From: Hymenobacter yonginensis
Lineage (GTDB): Bacteria > Bacteroidota > Bacteroidia > Cytophagales > Hymenobacteraceae
Assembly (NCBI RefSeq): GCF_027625995.1
Contig: NZ_CP115397.1
Coordinates: 124,001 to 188,000 of the forward strand
Length of the DNA: 64,000 nucleotides
Direction of reading: 5' to 3'
The notes beneath the pieces are model-generated. The model saw nothing but the letters and a program-made list of their open reading frames with translations. It was not told where the DNA came from and did not search any database. This document shows positions 57,156-64,000 of this stretch, piece after piece. The position numbers and the translations under genes are program-made. Position 1 is the stretch's first letter. The number at the start of each line of letters is the position of its first letter.

Positions 57156-58594
57156 TGCGGCAGCGTATGTGGGCCCGGATGCGCGTGTCGCTGAGTTGGA
57201 AGCTGCTGGCGGTGGTGCTGCTGAGCCTGGGCAGTGGCACGCTGGTGTTCGTGCTGCATCTGCCGCTGCTGCACCGGCAGATGCAGGGGCAGCTGCAGCA
57301 CCTGCGCGACGAGCAGCAAACCTACCGGCGCGTGGCCGGCGCGCTGCAGCAGGTGCCCCCGGCGCGGCAGGCCGACAGGCAAGCCCAGCGCCGGCTGGTT
57401 GCCCGCGTGCGGCAGCTGCTACCCGGCACAACCGCCACGGACGTGTACCTGGTGGATTTGTATGGCCGCCAGCTGTACCCGGCCGAACCGGCCCGCCAGC
57501 TGGACTTGCAACGGGAGCTGCGCCGTAAGCTGCAGCCCAACAACGTGATTGTGCCCGAGCACGACAGCCTGCTCTTTTTCCCGGTGCAGTTCACCGACGC
57601 CGGCGGCTACCTGCTGGTACAGACTCCTTACCCTCAATATTTTCAGCAGTTTCTCGATACCTACCTGTGGCAGGTGTGGGCCGTGGGCGGCCTATCGGCG
57701 CTGGTGTTCTGCGGCGTGTTTCTGCTGCTGCAGCGCCCCCGCATCCGCTACCTGCGGCAGCTGGCCCGGCAGGTGCAGGAAATGGCGGACAACCGGTTTG
57801 AGGGCCAGGTAACGGAGGCCGGCCACGACGAGCTGGGGGCCGTGGCGCGCAGCATCAACGAAATGGCCCGGCAGCTGGCCCGCCACATGGCCCAGGAGCG
57901 CCAGAACGAGCAGGCCCGCTACGAACTCATCACCAGCCTGTCGCACGACCTCAAAAGCCCCCTCACGTCCATTCTGGGCTACCTGGACCTTCTGCAGCAC
58001 CACCCCGGCCTGCACGGCGACCCAACCCCGCAGCACTACGTGGCCACCGCCCACCGCAAAGCCCTGCTGCTCAATACGCGCATCAACCGCCTGTTCGAGT
58101 ACAGCCAGCTCAGCACGCTCTCGGAACGGGGGTTGCTGCAGCCGGTGCCCACCAACGTAGCCATGCTGCTGCGGCAGCTGGCCGGCGACTTCACGCCTCT
58201 GTTTGAGCGCCGGGGCATCCGGGTCCGGCTGGTCCTGGCCCCCGATACCGTGGTGCTGGCCATCGACCACCATTACTGGGTGCGGGCACTGGAAAACCTG
58301 TTTGAAAACGCCGTCCGATATGCCGCCCCCGACTCCGAGTTCCTGCTGCACCTAACCCAGCAGCCAAACCAGGTGCTGCTGGTGCTGGAAAACGAGACCG
58401 AGCGCAGCAGCGACACCGATGCCGAACGACTCTTCGACTGGTTCTACCGGGGGGAGGCCGCCCGGCGCAGTGAGGGCAGCGGCCTGGGCCTGGCCATCAC
58501 CCGGCGCATTCTGGCGCTGCACCACAGCAGCATCAGCGCGCACTGGCAGGGCCGGCGGCTGCAGTTCCGCATTACCATCCCGCAGGTGCTCTAG
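57155..58594 (+). CDS. membrane sensor histidine kinase
   Basis: 479 residues with two spans (WKLLAVVLLSLGSGTLVFVLHL and VWAVGGLSALVFCGVFLLL) enclosing a periplasmic sensor of about 140 residues. Then HAMP (QLARQVQEMADNRFEGQV), HisKA with ELITSLSHDLKSPLTSILGYLDLL (phospho-His in SHDLKSP) and HATPase with YWVRALENLFENAVRYA, NETERSSDTDAERLFDWFYRGEA and GSGLGLAITRRILALHHSS. TAATG overlap couples it to the regulator. The sensor domain has no recognised ligand motif. Envelope or lipid stress is a guess from neighbours. Confidence 0.92.
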   Translation: MRQRMWARMRVSLSWKLLAVVLLSLGSGTLVFVLHLPLLHRQMQGQLQHLRDEQQTYRRVAGALQQVPPARQADRQAQRRLVARVRQLLPGTTATDVYLVDLYGRQLYPAEPARQLDLQRELRRKLQPNNVIVPEHDSLLFFPVQFTDAGGYLLVQTPYPQYFQQFLDTYLWQVWAVGGLSALVFCGVFLLLQRPRIRYLRQLARQVQEMADNRFEGQVTEAGHDELGAVARSINEMARQLARHMAQERQNEQARYELITSLSHDLKSPLTSILGYLDLLQHHPGLHGDPTPQHYVATAHRKALLLNTRINRLFEYSQLSTLSERGLLQPVPTNVAMLLRQLAGDFTPLFERRGIRVRLVLAPDTVVLAIDHHYWVRALENLFENAVRYAAPDSEFLLHLTQQPNQVLLVLENETERSSDTDAERLFDWFYRGEAARRSEGSGLGLAITRRILALHHSSISAHWQGRRLQFRITIPQVL

Positions 58595-58656
58595 CGGGCG
58601 GCGGGGAACCCGTACGCTAAGCAGTTCCGATTCCCCGCTGCCCGCCGCGCCGTTGT

Positions 58657-60411
58657 TCAGTTAAGCTTGCGGAAGGGCACCGCCACCAGGCCGCCGTTGC
58701 TGAGCGTAAACCCTGTCAGCTGGTTGCGGGAGTCGCGCAGGAAGGAAAGCTTGGCCCCGTAGTGTTCCAGTAGCATCGTGCGGGCGTTGAGCACCTTCAG
58801 CGGGAAGCTGCCGCTTCGGAGGCTGCTCGCTACCAGGCGGCCGCTGTGCACCCGCAGCGTGTAGAACAGGTCCAGCTCGGGGCTATGGTAGATGCCCGCG
58901 TACGGCTGCAGCTGGCCGGCGGACAGGCTGCCGGCGGTATACTTCACCAGCCGCCGGTCCGTATCACTGGAAAGCATGTGCACAACGGAGTCTTTGCCTT
59001 CGGCGGCAAAGACAAACCGGAAGCCGGGGTTGCCCACAATCGTGAACGTGTTCGGGGCCACTTCGCTGAGCGGCAGCTGCTGCCCGCCGAATGCGAGAAA
59101 CAGCTGGCGGTTCAGGTACGGAAAGCTCATCTGCGCGCCATCGTCGCCCAGGTAACTACCCCGCACCAAGCGGCCTGCTCCCGACGTAGAGGCCACCGGG
59201 GCGGCAGACGGGGCCGTCACCGCCGCCGGGGCCGGGCGAGCGGCCGGTCGGTTTTTCAGGAACAGATCAATCAGCTCGTTGGATTTTGCGGCGGGGTCCA
59301 GGGTCGCATCGTTGGCCAGGATGATAATGCCCATGTTCAACGCCGGCAGTACGGCAATATTGGTGCGGTAGCTGGCCACCGACCCACCGTGCGTGTACTG
59401 CGTGAGGCCCCGGTAGGTGTTGGAGTAGATGCCCTTCGCGTAGGTCAGCTTCTGGCCGGTCAGCAGCTGGCCCAGTTCCACCAGCTGCGCCATGTCCTGC
59501 TGGTCGCCGGCTTTGGGGTGGTAGAAGTTGGTGACCCACCGGGCCAGGTCCCGCACGCTGGCGTAGCTGCCCCCGTCCCCCACGGTGTAGACGCTGTTGA
59601 ACGTGTTTTCGTAGCCGCCCTGGCTGGTTTTGGCGTAGGAAACCGCCCGGTCCCGGATAATCAGGCCCGGCTGCTCAACGTACCGGGCGTGCGTCATTCC
59701 CAACGGGCCAAAGATGTTCGCCCGGGCAAAGTCGTTGACGGACTGCCCGCTCACCTGCTTGATGATTTCGGCCAGCAGGATGTAGTTGGTGTTGGAGTAC
59801 ACGTGCTTGGTGCCGGGCGGGAAATTCAGCCCCGTGGCGTTTTTGATGTAGTCGAGGGCCAGCTGCTGGGTAATCAGGCCCTCAAACCCAACGCCACCCA
59901 GCAGGACGGCGTTGCCGCCGTCGCGCAACCCGCTGGTGTGGTTGAGCAAGTGTCGGATGGTGATTTTCTGCTTAAAGGCCGGCATCCAGGGCAGGTAGGT
60001 GTGGATGTCGTCATCGAGCCGGAGCTTGCCCTGCCTGGCCAGCAGCACGATGCTGTAGCCCGTAAATTGCTTTGACACGGACGCCAGGCAGAAGACGGTT
60101 TCGGGGGTGATGGGGGTGCCGGTTTCCAGATTGGCCATGCCGTACCCCTTGGCGTAAATCAGCGAGTCGTTGCGCACGATACCAATGGCACAGCCCGGGC
60201 TGCCAGGCGTATTCCAGGCCCGAAACACACTGTCAATCTGCTGCGCGGTGGATGGTGGCAGCGCCTGGGCCACCAACCGGGTGACGCTGAGGGTCAACAG
60301 CAACAGCGTTATGCCACTGCGCCGGGCCAGGCGCGTGGCTACGCCGCGTAAAACAACTCTGCGTAGTGGGGTCGTAGATGCGGGTAGCGGCACTTTTTTG
60401 AGCTTTTCCAT
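58657..60411 (-). CDS. class C beta-lactamase-like serine hydrolase
   Basis: 584 residues from the ATG at 60411; the open frame runs to 60636 but that part does not read like protein. Signal peptide: GITLLLLTLSVTRLVAQ. Catalytic motifs: SVSKQ in VFCLASVSKQFTGYSIV (nucleophile Ser and general-base Lys), YSNTNY, and YTHGGSVASY in place of KTG. RHLLNHTSGLRDG is typical of the family. A C-terminal beta-domain of about 150 residues follows, as in D-aminopeptidase-like esterases. The substrate is unknown; cell-wall peptide or ester. An upstream CTTARG box may place it under the two-component system. Confidence 0.88.
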   Translation of the reverse strand: MEKLKKVPLPASTTPLRRVVLRGVATRLARRSGITLLLLTLSVTRLVAQALPPSTAQQIDSVFRAWNTPGSPGCAIGIVRNDSLIYAKGYGMANLETGTPITPETVFCLASVSKQFTGYSIVLLARQGKLRLDDDIHTYLPWMPAFKQKITIRHLLNHTSGLRDGGNAVLLGGVGFEGLITQQLALDYIKNATGLNFPPGTKHVYSNTNYILLAEIIKQVSGQSVNDFARANIFGPLGMTHARYVEQPGLIIRDRAVSYAKTSQGGYENTFNSVYTVGDGGSYASVRDLARWVTNFYHPKAGDQQDMAQLVELGQLLTGQKLTYAKGIYSNTYRGLTQYTHGGSVASYRTNIAVLPALNMGIIILANDATLDPAAKSNELIDLFLKNRPAARPAPAAVTAPSAAPVASTSGAGRLVRGSYLGDDGAQMSFPYLNRQLFLAFGGQQLPLSEVAPNTFTIVGNPGFRFVFAAEGKDSVVHMLSSDTDRRLVKYTAGSLSAGQLQPYAGIYHSPELDLFYTLRVHSGRLVASSLRSGSFPLKVLNARTMLLEHYGAKLSFLRDSRNQLTGFTLSNGGLVAVPFRKLN

Positions 60412-60661
60412 GAGGTGAGATAGTATGCCGGTTGTTGCCAGGGCAACCGCCGGCAGGTGTGTAAGGCAAGGGAGCAGTAAGCAAAACCTGCTCCCTCGTT
60501 CCAGAGCTCTGCTTGCTGCCCGTAGCGCTCCGAGCCAAAGCGCCGACGCAGCTATTATGCGGGGCGAATCTCCCGCTGCGAGACAGTAGTCGTGCCGCGC
60601 ACAGGCCGCAACCAGAGCCCCAAAACTCCCCCTCACTTGTAAGTATTCATCACCGAAAATT

Positions 60662-60677
60662 CTTAGGAATTCTTAAG
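60662..60677. promoter_or_regulatory. CTTAGG-N4-CTTAAG box upstream of the hydrolase gene
   Basis: Half-sites at 60662-60667 and 60672-60677 have the same 10-base period as the 53783 box. About 250 bases upstream of the hydrolase start; both flank the two-component genes. Confidence 0.5.
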
Positions 60678-60803
60678 CGTCTGGCGAATTACTCCAGCGG
60701 CTTGCTACACCGCGTTTCGAGCTGAAACAGTTCTGGACGTGGCCCAACTGGTGCTATAGTGCGCCTTGCACGCGGACGGGATTAACCTGCTGTTTTCTGC
60801 TGT

Positions 60804-60890
60804 TTGTTACTCCTGGTAAAAGGCGCCACATGGGCTGAAGACGGTGGTGAGGCCGTGCTGCAGGATGTAAGCGCTGGCTTGGTCCTGGCC
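60804..60890 (-). pseudogene. 3' fragment of a homologue of the 48140 cassette gene
   Basis: The minus strand encodes GQDQASAYILQHGLTTVFSP followed by CGAFYQE and a stop. The intact gene at 48140 ends DQDQASDYFLQQGLTTFVS, LRGAFYQE. The 5' part is gone, replaced by the resolvase remnant, with which it shares a border near 60890. Confidence 0.8.
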
Positions 60891-61129
60891 GGACTGGCCG
60901 CGGCCCGCCCCCGGGGACGCGTTGGCGGGCGCAAGCCCGGTCTCTCAGAAGAAGCCCAGCGCAAGGCCGCGCTGCCGAATTGCTTTATAAGGCCCGGGCA
61001 TTGAGCCTCGACGACATGGCCCGCAGCCTGCGCATCTGCAGGGCCACGTTTTACAAGTATTTGCGCCACCACGGTGTGATCCTGCACGCCCGGCCCTTAC
61101 CCAGCCCCCTCACTGTCCCGAGTCGTTGA
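60888..61129 (+). pseudogene. C-terminal remnant of a serine resolvase/invertase
   Basis: In one frame it reads GLAAARPRGRVGGRKPGLSE, EAQRKAA. After a one-base shift it continues AELLYKARALSLDDMARSLR, ICRATFYKYLRHHGV. This is the end of a Hin/Tn3-type serine recombinase, with the RGRxGGRKP linker and the helix-turn-helix that holds RATFYKYL. The catalytic serine domain is missing. It is the only recombinase trace in the window and abuts a fragment of a cassette gene. Confidence 0.8.
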
Positions 61130-61179
61130 GCCAGCCACGCATGGGATGCGGCGAATAAGGGGTATATTCGCCGCAGATT

Positions 61180-62289
61180 ATGCGGAGATTACAACCATAT
61201 ATCCATCAGCTGCCGGGTTGGCCAACCTTTACCTGGGATTCGGCGGCCCTACAAACGTTGCTGGGTACCGTGCGCCACCAACAGGGGCGGCTACTGGGAC
61301 GGCTCGAGGCGTTGGGCGTCGACCTGCGAACTGAGGCCACGTTGCGCACGCTCACGCTCGACGTGCTCAAGTCCAGCGAAATCGAAGGCGAATTGCTGCC
61401 CCCGGCCTCGGTTCGCTCCTCCATTGCCTGGCGCCTGGGGTTGGAGCAGGCCGCCTTGCCCCCCGCAGACCGGCGGGTGGAAGGCGTGGTGGCCATGCTG
61501 CTCGACGCCACCCAGCAGGCCGCGGCGCCGCTGACGGCGGCGCGCCTGTTCGGCTGGCACGCCGCCTTGTTTCCCACAGGCTACAGCGGCCTGTATCCGT
61601 TGCAGGTGGGCGCGTGGCGCACGGGCCCCATGCAGGTCGTATCCGGGCCGCTGGGCCGTGAGCGTGTGCACTACGACGCGCCCGCCGCGCAGCACCTGGA
61701 CGAGCAGATGCAGCAGTTCCTGACGTGGTTCAACTCCGACCAGGGCCTGGACCCGGTGCTGAAAGCCGGGCTGGCCCATTTCTGGTTTGTAACAATCCAC
61801 CCCTTCGACGACGGCAACGGCCGCATCGCGCGTGCCATCGCCGATTTGCAGCTGACCCGTGCCGACGGCACAGGCCAGCGCTGTTACAGCATGTCGGCGC
61901 AAATCCAGGCCGAGCGCCAAGCCTATTACGACCTGCTCGAAGCCAGCCAACGCGGCCCGTTAGACGTCACGCCGTGGTTGACGTGGTTTCTCGCGTGCTT
62001 GGGCCGAGCCTTGGAGGCCGCCGAGCACACCTTGAGCCAAGTGCTAACCAAAGCACGCTTCTGGGACCTTCACCGGGATATGGCGTTTACCGTACGCCAG
62101 CGCCAACTGCTCACGCGCCTGCTCGACGGCTTCGAAGGTAAATTCACCACGGCGAAATGGGCGCGCATGGCCCATTGCTCCCAGGATACGGCCGGCCGCG
62201 ATATCGCTGACTTGGTGGCCAAGGGCGTATTGATGCACGAAGGTGCCGGCGGGCGCAGCACCAGCTATCGATTGGCCCCAGAAGCGTAG
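61180..62289 (+). CDS. Fic-family AMPylation enzyme
   Basis: 369 residues. The N-terminal helical domain (QPYIHQLPGWPTFTWDSAAL, DVLKSSEIEGELLPP) carries the inhibitory S-S-E-I-E-G-E helix typical of class II Fic proteins. The catalytic motif is HPFDDGNGRIARAIADLQL. Residues about 280-369 are a winged helix (MAFTVRQRQLLTRLLDGFEGKFTTAKWARMAHCSQDTAGRDIADLVAKGVL). Fic enzymes move AMP from ATP to a protein hydroxyl; the intact inhibitory helix suggests a self-restrained regulator, not a free toxin. It stands between a dead resolvase gene and a satellite cassette. Confidence 0.93.
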   Translation: MRRLQPYIHQLPGWPTFTWDSAALQTLLGTVRHQQGRLLGRLEALGVDLRTEATLRTLTLDVLKSSEIEGELLPPASVRSSIAWRLGLEQAALPPADRRVEGVVAMLLDATQQAAAPLTAARLFGWHAALFPTGYSGLYPLQVGAWRTGPMQVVSGPLGRERVHYDAPAAQHLDEQMQQFLTWFNSDQGLDPVLKAGLAHFWFVTIHPFDDGNGRIARAIADLQLTRADGTGQRCYSMSAQIQAERQAYYDLLEASQRGPLDVTPWLTWFLACLGRALEAAEHTLSQVLTKARFWDLHRDMAFTVRQRQLLTRLLDGFEGKFTTAKWARMAHCSQDTAGRDIADLVAKGVLMHEGAGGRSTSYRLAPEA

Positions 62290-62301
62290 TCCTTTCATTT
62301 G

Positions 62302-62344
62302 GGTTTACACCTTGAGCAAGCTGATTTTAAGAAACCGAGCGTTA
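62302..62344 (+). repeat. degenerate cassette repeat left of the satellite cassette
   Basis: A weak left part (GTTTACACCTTGAG) and a clear right box (AAACCGAGCGTTA) whose last three bases are the stop of the next minus-strand gene, as in the main array. Confidence 0.6.
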
Positions 62345-62839
62345 ACGCTTACGTTGCAGCGTCTTCAGCGAATCTACTGCTTGTTGGTAAGATAGCAGGA
62401 CGTGCTGGTTCCCTCTGTAATAGTCTATTTCCCACGGTTGTTTGCAGGTGTAGCAGTAGCCGAAATCAATATTAACACCACCACTGCCTTTGAATATGAA
62501 CAAGTCGCTCTCCCGCTTGATGCCGCTGAGGTAATTTACTTGTACTCTTTTCCGGACGTGGCCCAAGCCGTAAACGTTGTCGCCCCAAAACTGCACTTCT
62601 CCAGTTGCGGGACTGTAATGGCTTTGCCAGCCGGGTTCGACTATTGGTATCCCCAACGTCCTTCTGTGGTCGTTGTAGGTGTGTCCATACAGTTTCAGCC
62701 GAAGCGTACTTCCACCGATGAGCAGGAGGATAGCGCTTAGCATTAGATAGCTTATCAGTTTTCTCACTCGCTCTTGTAGATGATGATAAGGGCCATGGCT
62801 TAAAGGTTGGGGCAAGAACAAGATGAATCGTTCGTGCAA
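62342..62839 (-). CDS. satellite cassette gene, membrane-anchored hypothetical protein
   Basis: The frame has 165 codons, but the only ATG is at 62743 and would leave 133 residues. Either start keeps the N-terminal span (ISYLMLSAILLLIGGSTLRLKL). The exported part has GIPIVEPGWQSHYSPATGEVQFWGDNVYGLGHVRKRV, a VNIDFGYCYTCKQPWEIDYYRG region with two Cys and a helical end. No family. It is flanked by array-type repeats on both sides and its stop lies in the right box, so it is one cassette 11 kb away from the main array. Confidence 0.65.
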   Translation of the reverse strand: MHERFILFLPQPLSHGPYHHLQERVRKLISYLMLSAILLLIGGSTLRLKLYGHTYNDHRRTLGIPIVEPGWQSHYSPATGEVQFWGDNVYGLGHVRKRVQVNYLSGIKRESDLFIFKGSGGVNIDFGYCYTCKQPWEIDYYRGNQHVLLSYQQAVDSLKTLQRKR

Positions 62840-62892
62840 GCATCAAAACCAAAAGGCAGCCCTTAAAAACCCGCAAGTAGGGCTAGCACTGC

Positions 62893-62920
62893 GTCTACTC
62901 AAACGGTGGGATTCCTTAGT
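62893..62920 (+). repeat. cassette repeat (satellite, forward)
   Basis: GTCTACTCAAACGGTGGGAT then TCCTTAGT; intact left core, weak right box. Upstream of the 62342 gene. Confidence 0.7.
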
Positions 62921-62924
62921 GTAC

Positions 62925-62947
62925 TATATTATCCGTTTTCTAAGAGC
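62925..62947 (-). repeat. cassette repeat (satellite, reversed)
   Basis: Minus strand: GCTCTTAGAAAACGGATAAT, nearly the same as the left half of R8 (30889-30930). It faces the forward copy 5 bases away. Confidence 0.65.
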
Positions 62948-63300
62948 ACTACTTAACGCGGAGAGCATCAAAAAGGGTTGAGTAGTCAGATACGTGGCTA
63001 CGGGCAAGGGTTGCAGGTATGAGGGTATTCGTCCTGCTTGTGCCTGCAGTGATTGGAGCATGAAGGTGCCCCACCCTTTTTAATGCTCTCTAAAATCAAC
63101 TACTATATGTGAGCGCCCGGGGCTAGGCTGGTATTAACCTCCATTCGCTGCCGAGCGTAGAGGACAGAAATTCGCCGCTTCGCAATAAGCTACTCACGCT
63201 CTTGCCCCTCGACGTAGCCTTTCGCCGCACATCCACACGCTCACTGCGCAAGCATTTGTCAAGCGGTTGGGGCTCAGCCATTATCCACTGTTTTTCTATT

Positions 63301-64000
63301 ATGACCATGAAATGCTCTTCTTTTTTGACAGTTGGAGCACTACTCCTCACTGCTTTGCACCTGCAGGCCCAGCCGTCGCCGGAACTGACCATGGAAATCT
63401 ACAACAGCAATATCCAGGTCATTACCAGCGGGATTATCAATAAGTCGATGCTGGACAAAGCCATGGAGCGCAACGGCAATGCCATCGGCACCCGGAGCAA
63501 GGCTAGTGCCAACACCCGCTCGACGAGCACCACAGGTAGCACCGCTTACACCTCTACACCCAGCCTGCGCCAGCAAACGGTGCAGAGCTACGTCAGCCGC
63601 CTGAAAAGCAGCGACCCGGGAGGCGCGCAGGTGGTGAATACGGCCTTCGGTCCCGGTAAGTACGACTATGGGCAGGTATACCGCACCATTCTTGCTGGCA
63701 CCGGCTTGCGCGACAATGATGCCGCCGACGCGCTAGCGGCGTATATGCTGATGGGCTACGCCATCGTGCATAACATACAGGATGGCAGGGCAATTACGGT
63801 GCCGATGGCCCGTAGCGTGCGGGCGCAGGTAGCGCCGCTGCTGGCGGTCAACACCCTAGCCCGCAACCGCGCCGCGCAGGTAGGCGAGGAAATGAAGCTG
63901 CAAACCGTCATCGTGCAGGGGGGCTGGCAGTCGGCTCTGAAGCAAGGCAAGCTACCAGCCTACCAGCAAGGCATCGGAAACCTGTTCAAGACGCAATACG
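63301..64000 (+). CDS. exported hypothetical protein, cut by window end
   Basis: The frame is open from the ATG at 63301 to the last base, at least 233 residues. A signal peptide (TMKCSSFLTVGALLLTALHLQAQ) leads into PSPELTMEIYNSNIQVITSGIINKSML, a Ser/Thr-rich linker (SKASANTRSTSTTGSTAYTS), and a helical domain with VVNTAFGPGKYDYGQVYRTILAGTGLRDNDAADALAAYMLMGYAIVHNIQDG. From memory this helical part resembles DUF6683 proteins; the assignment is weak. The stop lies outside the window. Confidence 0.7.
   Translation, partial: MTMKCSSFLTVGALLLTALHLQAQPSPELTMEIYNSNIQVITSGIINKSMLDKAMERNGNAIGTRSKASANTRSTSTTGSTAYTSTPSLRQQTVQSYVSRLKSSDPGGAQVVNTAFGPGKYDYGQVYRTILAGTGLRDNDAADALAAYMLMGYAIVHNIQDGRAITVPMARSVRAQVAPLLAVNTLARNRAAQVGEEMKLQTVIVQGGWQSALKQGKLPAYQQGIGNLFKTQY

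Larger units (their letters stand above)
60412..61179. other. 768-base gap with two dead gene fragments
   Basis: It contains the leader of the hydrolase gene, a CTTAGG-N4-CTTAAG box, a cassette-gene fragment on the minus strand and a resolvase remnant on the plus strand. The part 60680-60800 shows nothing. Confidence 0.6.
62840..63300. other. gap with two facing cassette repeats, otherwise empty
   Basis: The only recognised elements are the repeats at 62893 and 62925. The remaining 350 bases show no gene; the last part should hold the promoter of the 63301 gene. Confidence 0.5.

Noticed and set aside
61180-62289. Fic protein as the toxin matched to the array
   Set aside because: It has the intact inhibitory helix of self-restrained Fic enzymes, lies 10 kb away, and is not flanked by repeats on both sides.

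Overview
The window reads as chromosome of a high-GC, gliding-type Bacteroidota, most likely Hymenobacter or a close relative (inference). The signs are type IX secretion C-terminal domains, many lipoproteins with short Bacteroidota lipoboxes, GLPGLI- and DUF6252-like proteins, LytTR and hybrid histidine kinases, and a Wzy-type exopolysaccharide locus with Bacteroidota-style enzymes. No rRNA, tRNA or CRISPR array was seen.

Layout. 1-3.7 kb holds small accessory genes, a broken T9SS-cargo gene and an OmpA-like protein. 4.0-19.8 kb is an exopolysaccharide locus made of two convergent operons. The plus operon (4.0-11.2 kb) has glycosyltransferases, two hexapeptide acyltransferases, a flippase and a GT14-type transferase. 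The minus operon (19.8-11.7 kb) has two GT4-like enzymes, a single-domain response regulator, the initiating sugar transferase, a short TolC-like protein, a Wzc-like co-polymerase with a degraded kinase domain, and an O-antigen ligase/polymerase. 19.9-24.4 kb holds a free HPt protein, a LytTR response regulator and a PAS-rich hybrid kinase, which look like a phosphorelay beside the polysaccharide genes.

The main discovery is at about 27.0-51.3 kb. About 30 small genes stand one by one, in both orientations, and nearly every gap carries the same intergenic repeat of about 35 bp (short form) or 50-56 bp (long form). The left box is GTTYANNAAAACGGT and the right box is AAACGAGCGTTA. The polarity of the repeat ignores gene direction. 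It is constant and reversed from 27.0 to 35.4 kb, and constant and forward from 35.4 to 51.3 kb. Several genes have their stop codon inside the repeat. The cargo looks like toxin immunity and defence: barstar, three SMI1/KNR4 proteins, a colicin-D-immunity-like protein, DUF5063, DUF6984, DUF6896 (just outside), an ADP-ribosylglycohydrolase, and many small lipoproteins and membrane proteins. No cognate toxins are visible. The arrangement resembles an integron cassette array or the recombinase-associated interbacterial-defence clusters of gut Bacteroidales, but the repeat does not look like a canonical attC and no integrase lies in the window. Outlying traces exist: an orphan repeat at 53.4 kb, a single cassette at 62.3-62.9 kb, and a truncated copy of one cassette gene abutting a dead resolvase gene at 60.8-61.1 kb.

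51.3-60.4 kb returns to ordinary chromosome: a GLPGLI-like protein, an ECF sigma factor with a membrane partner, a phospholipid methyltransferase-like enzyme, a phospholipase-C-like/beta-barrel protein, a VanR/OmpR-type two-component system and a class C beta-lactamase-like hydrolase. Two CTTARG-N4-CTTAAG boxes flank this set and suggest a small envelope-stress regulon. The window ends with a Fic enzyme, the satellite cassette and the start of an exported protein.
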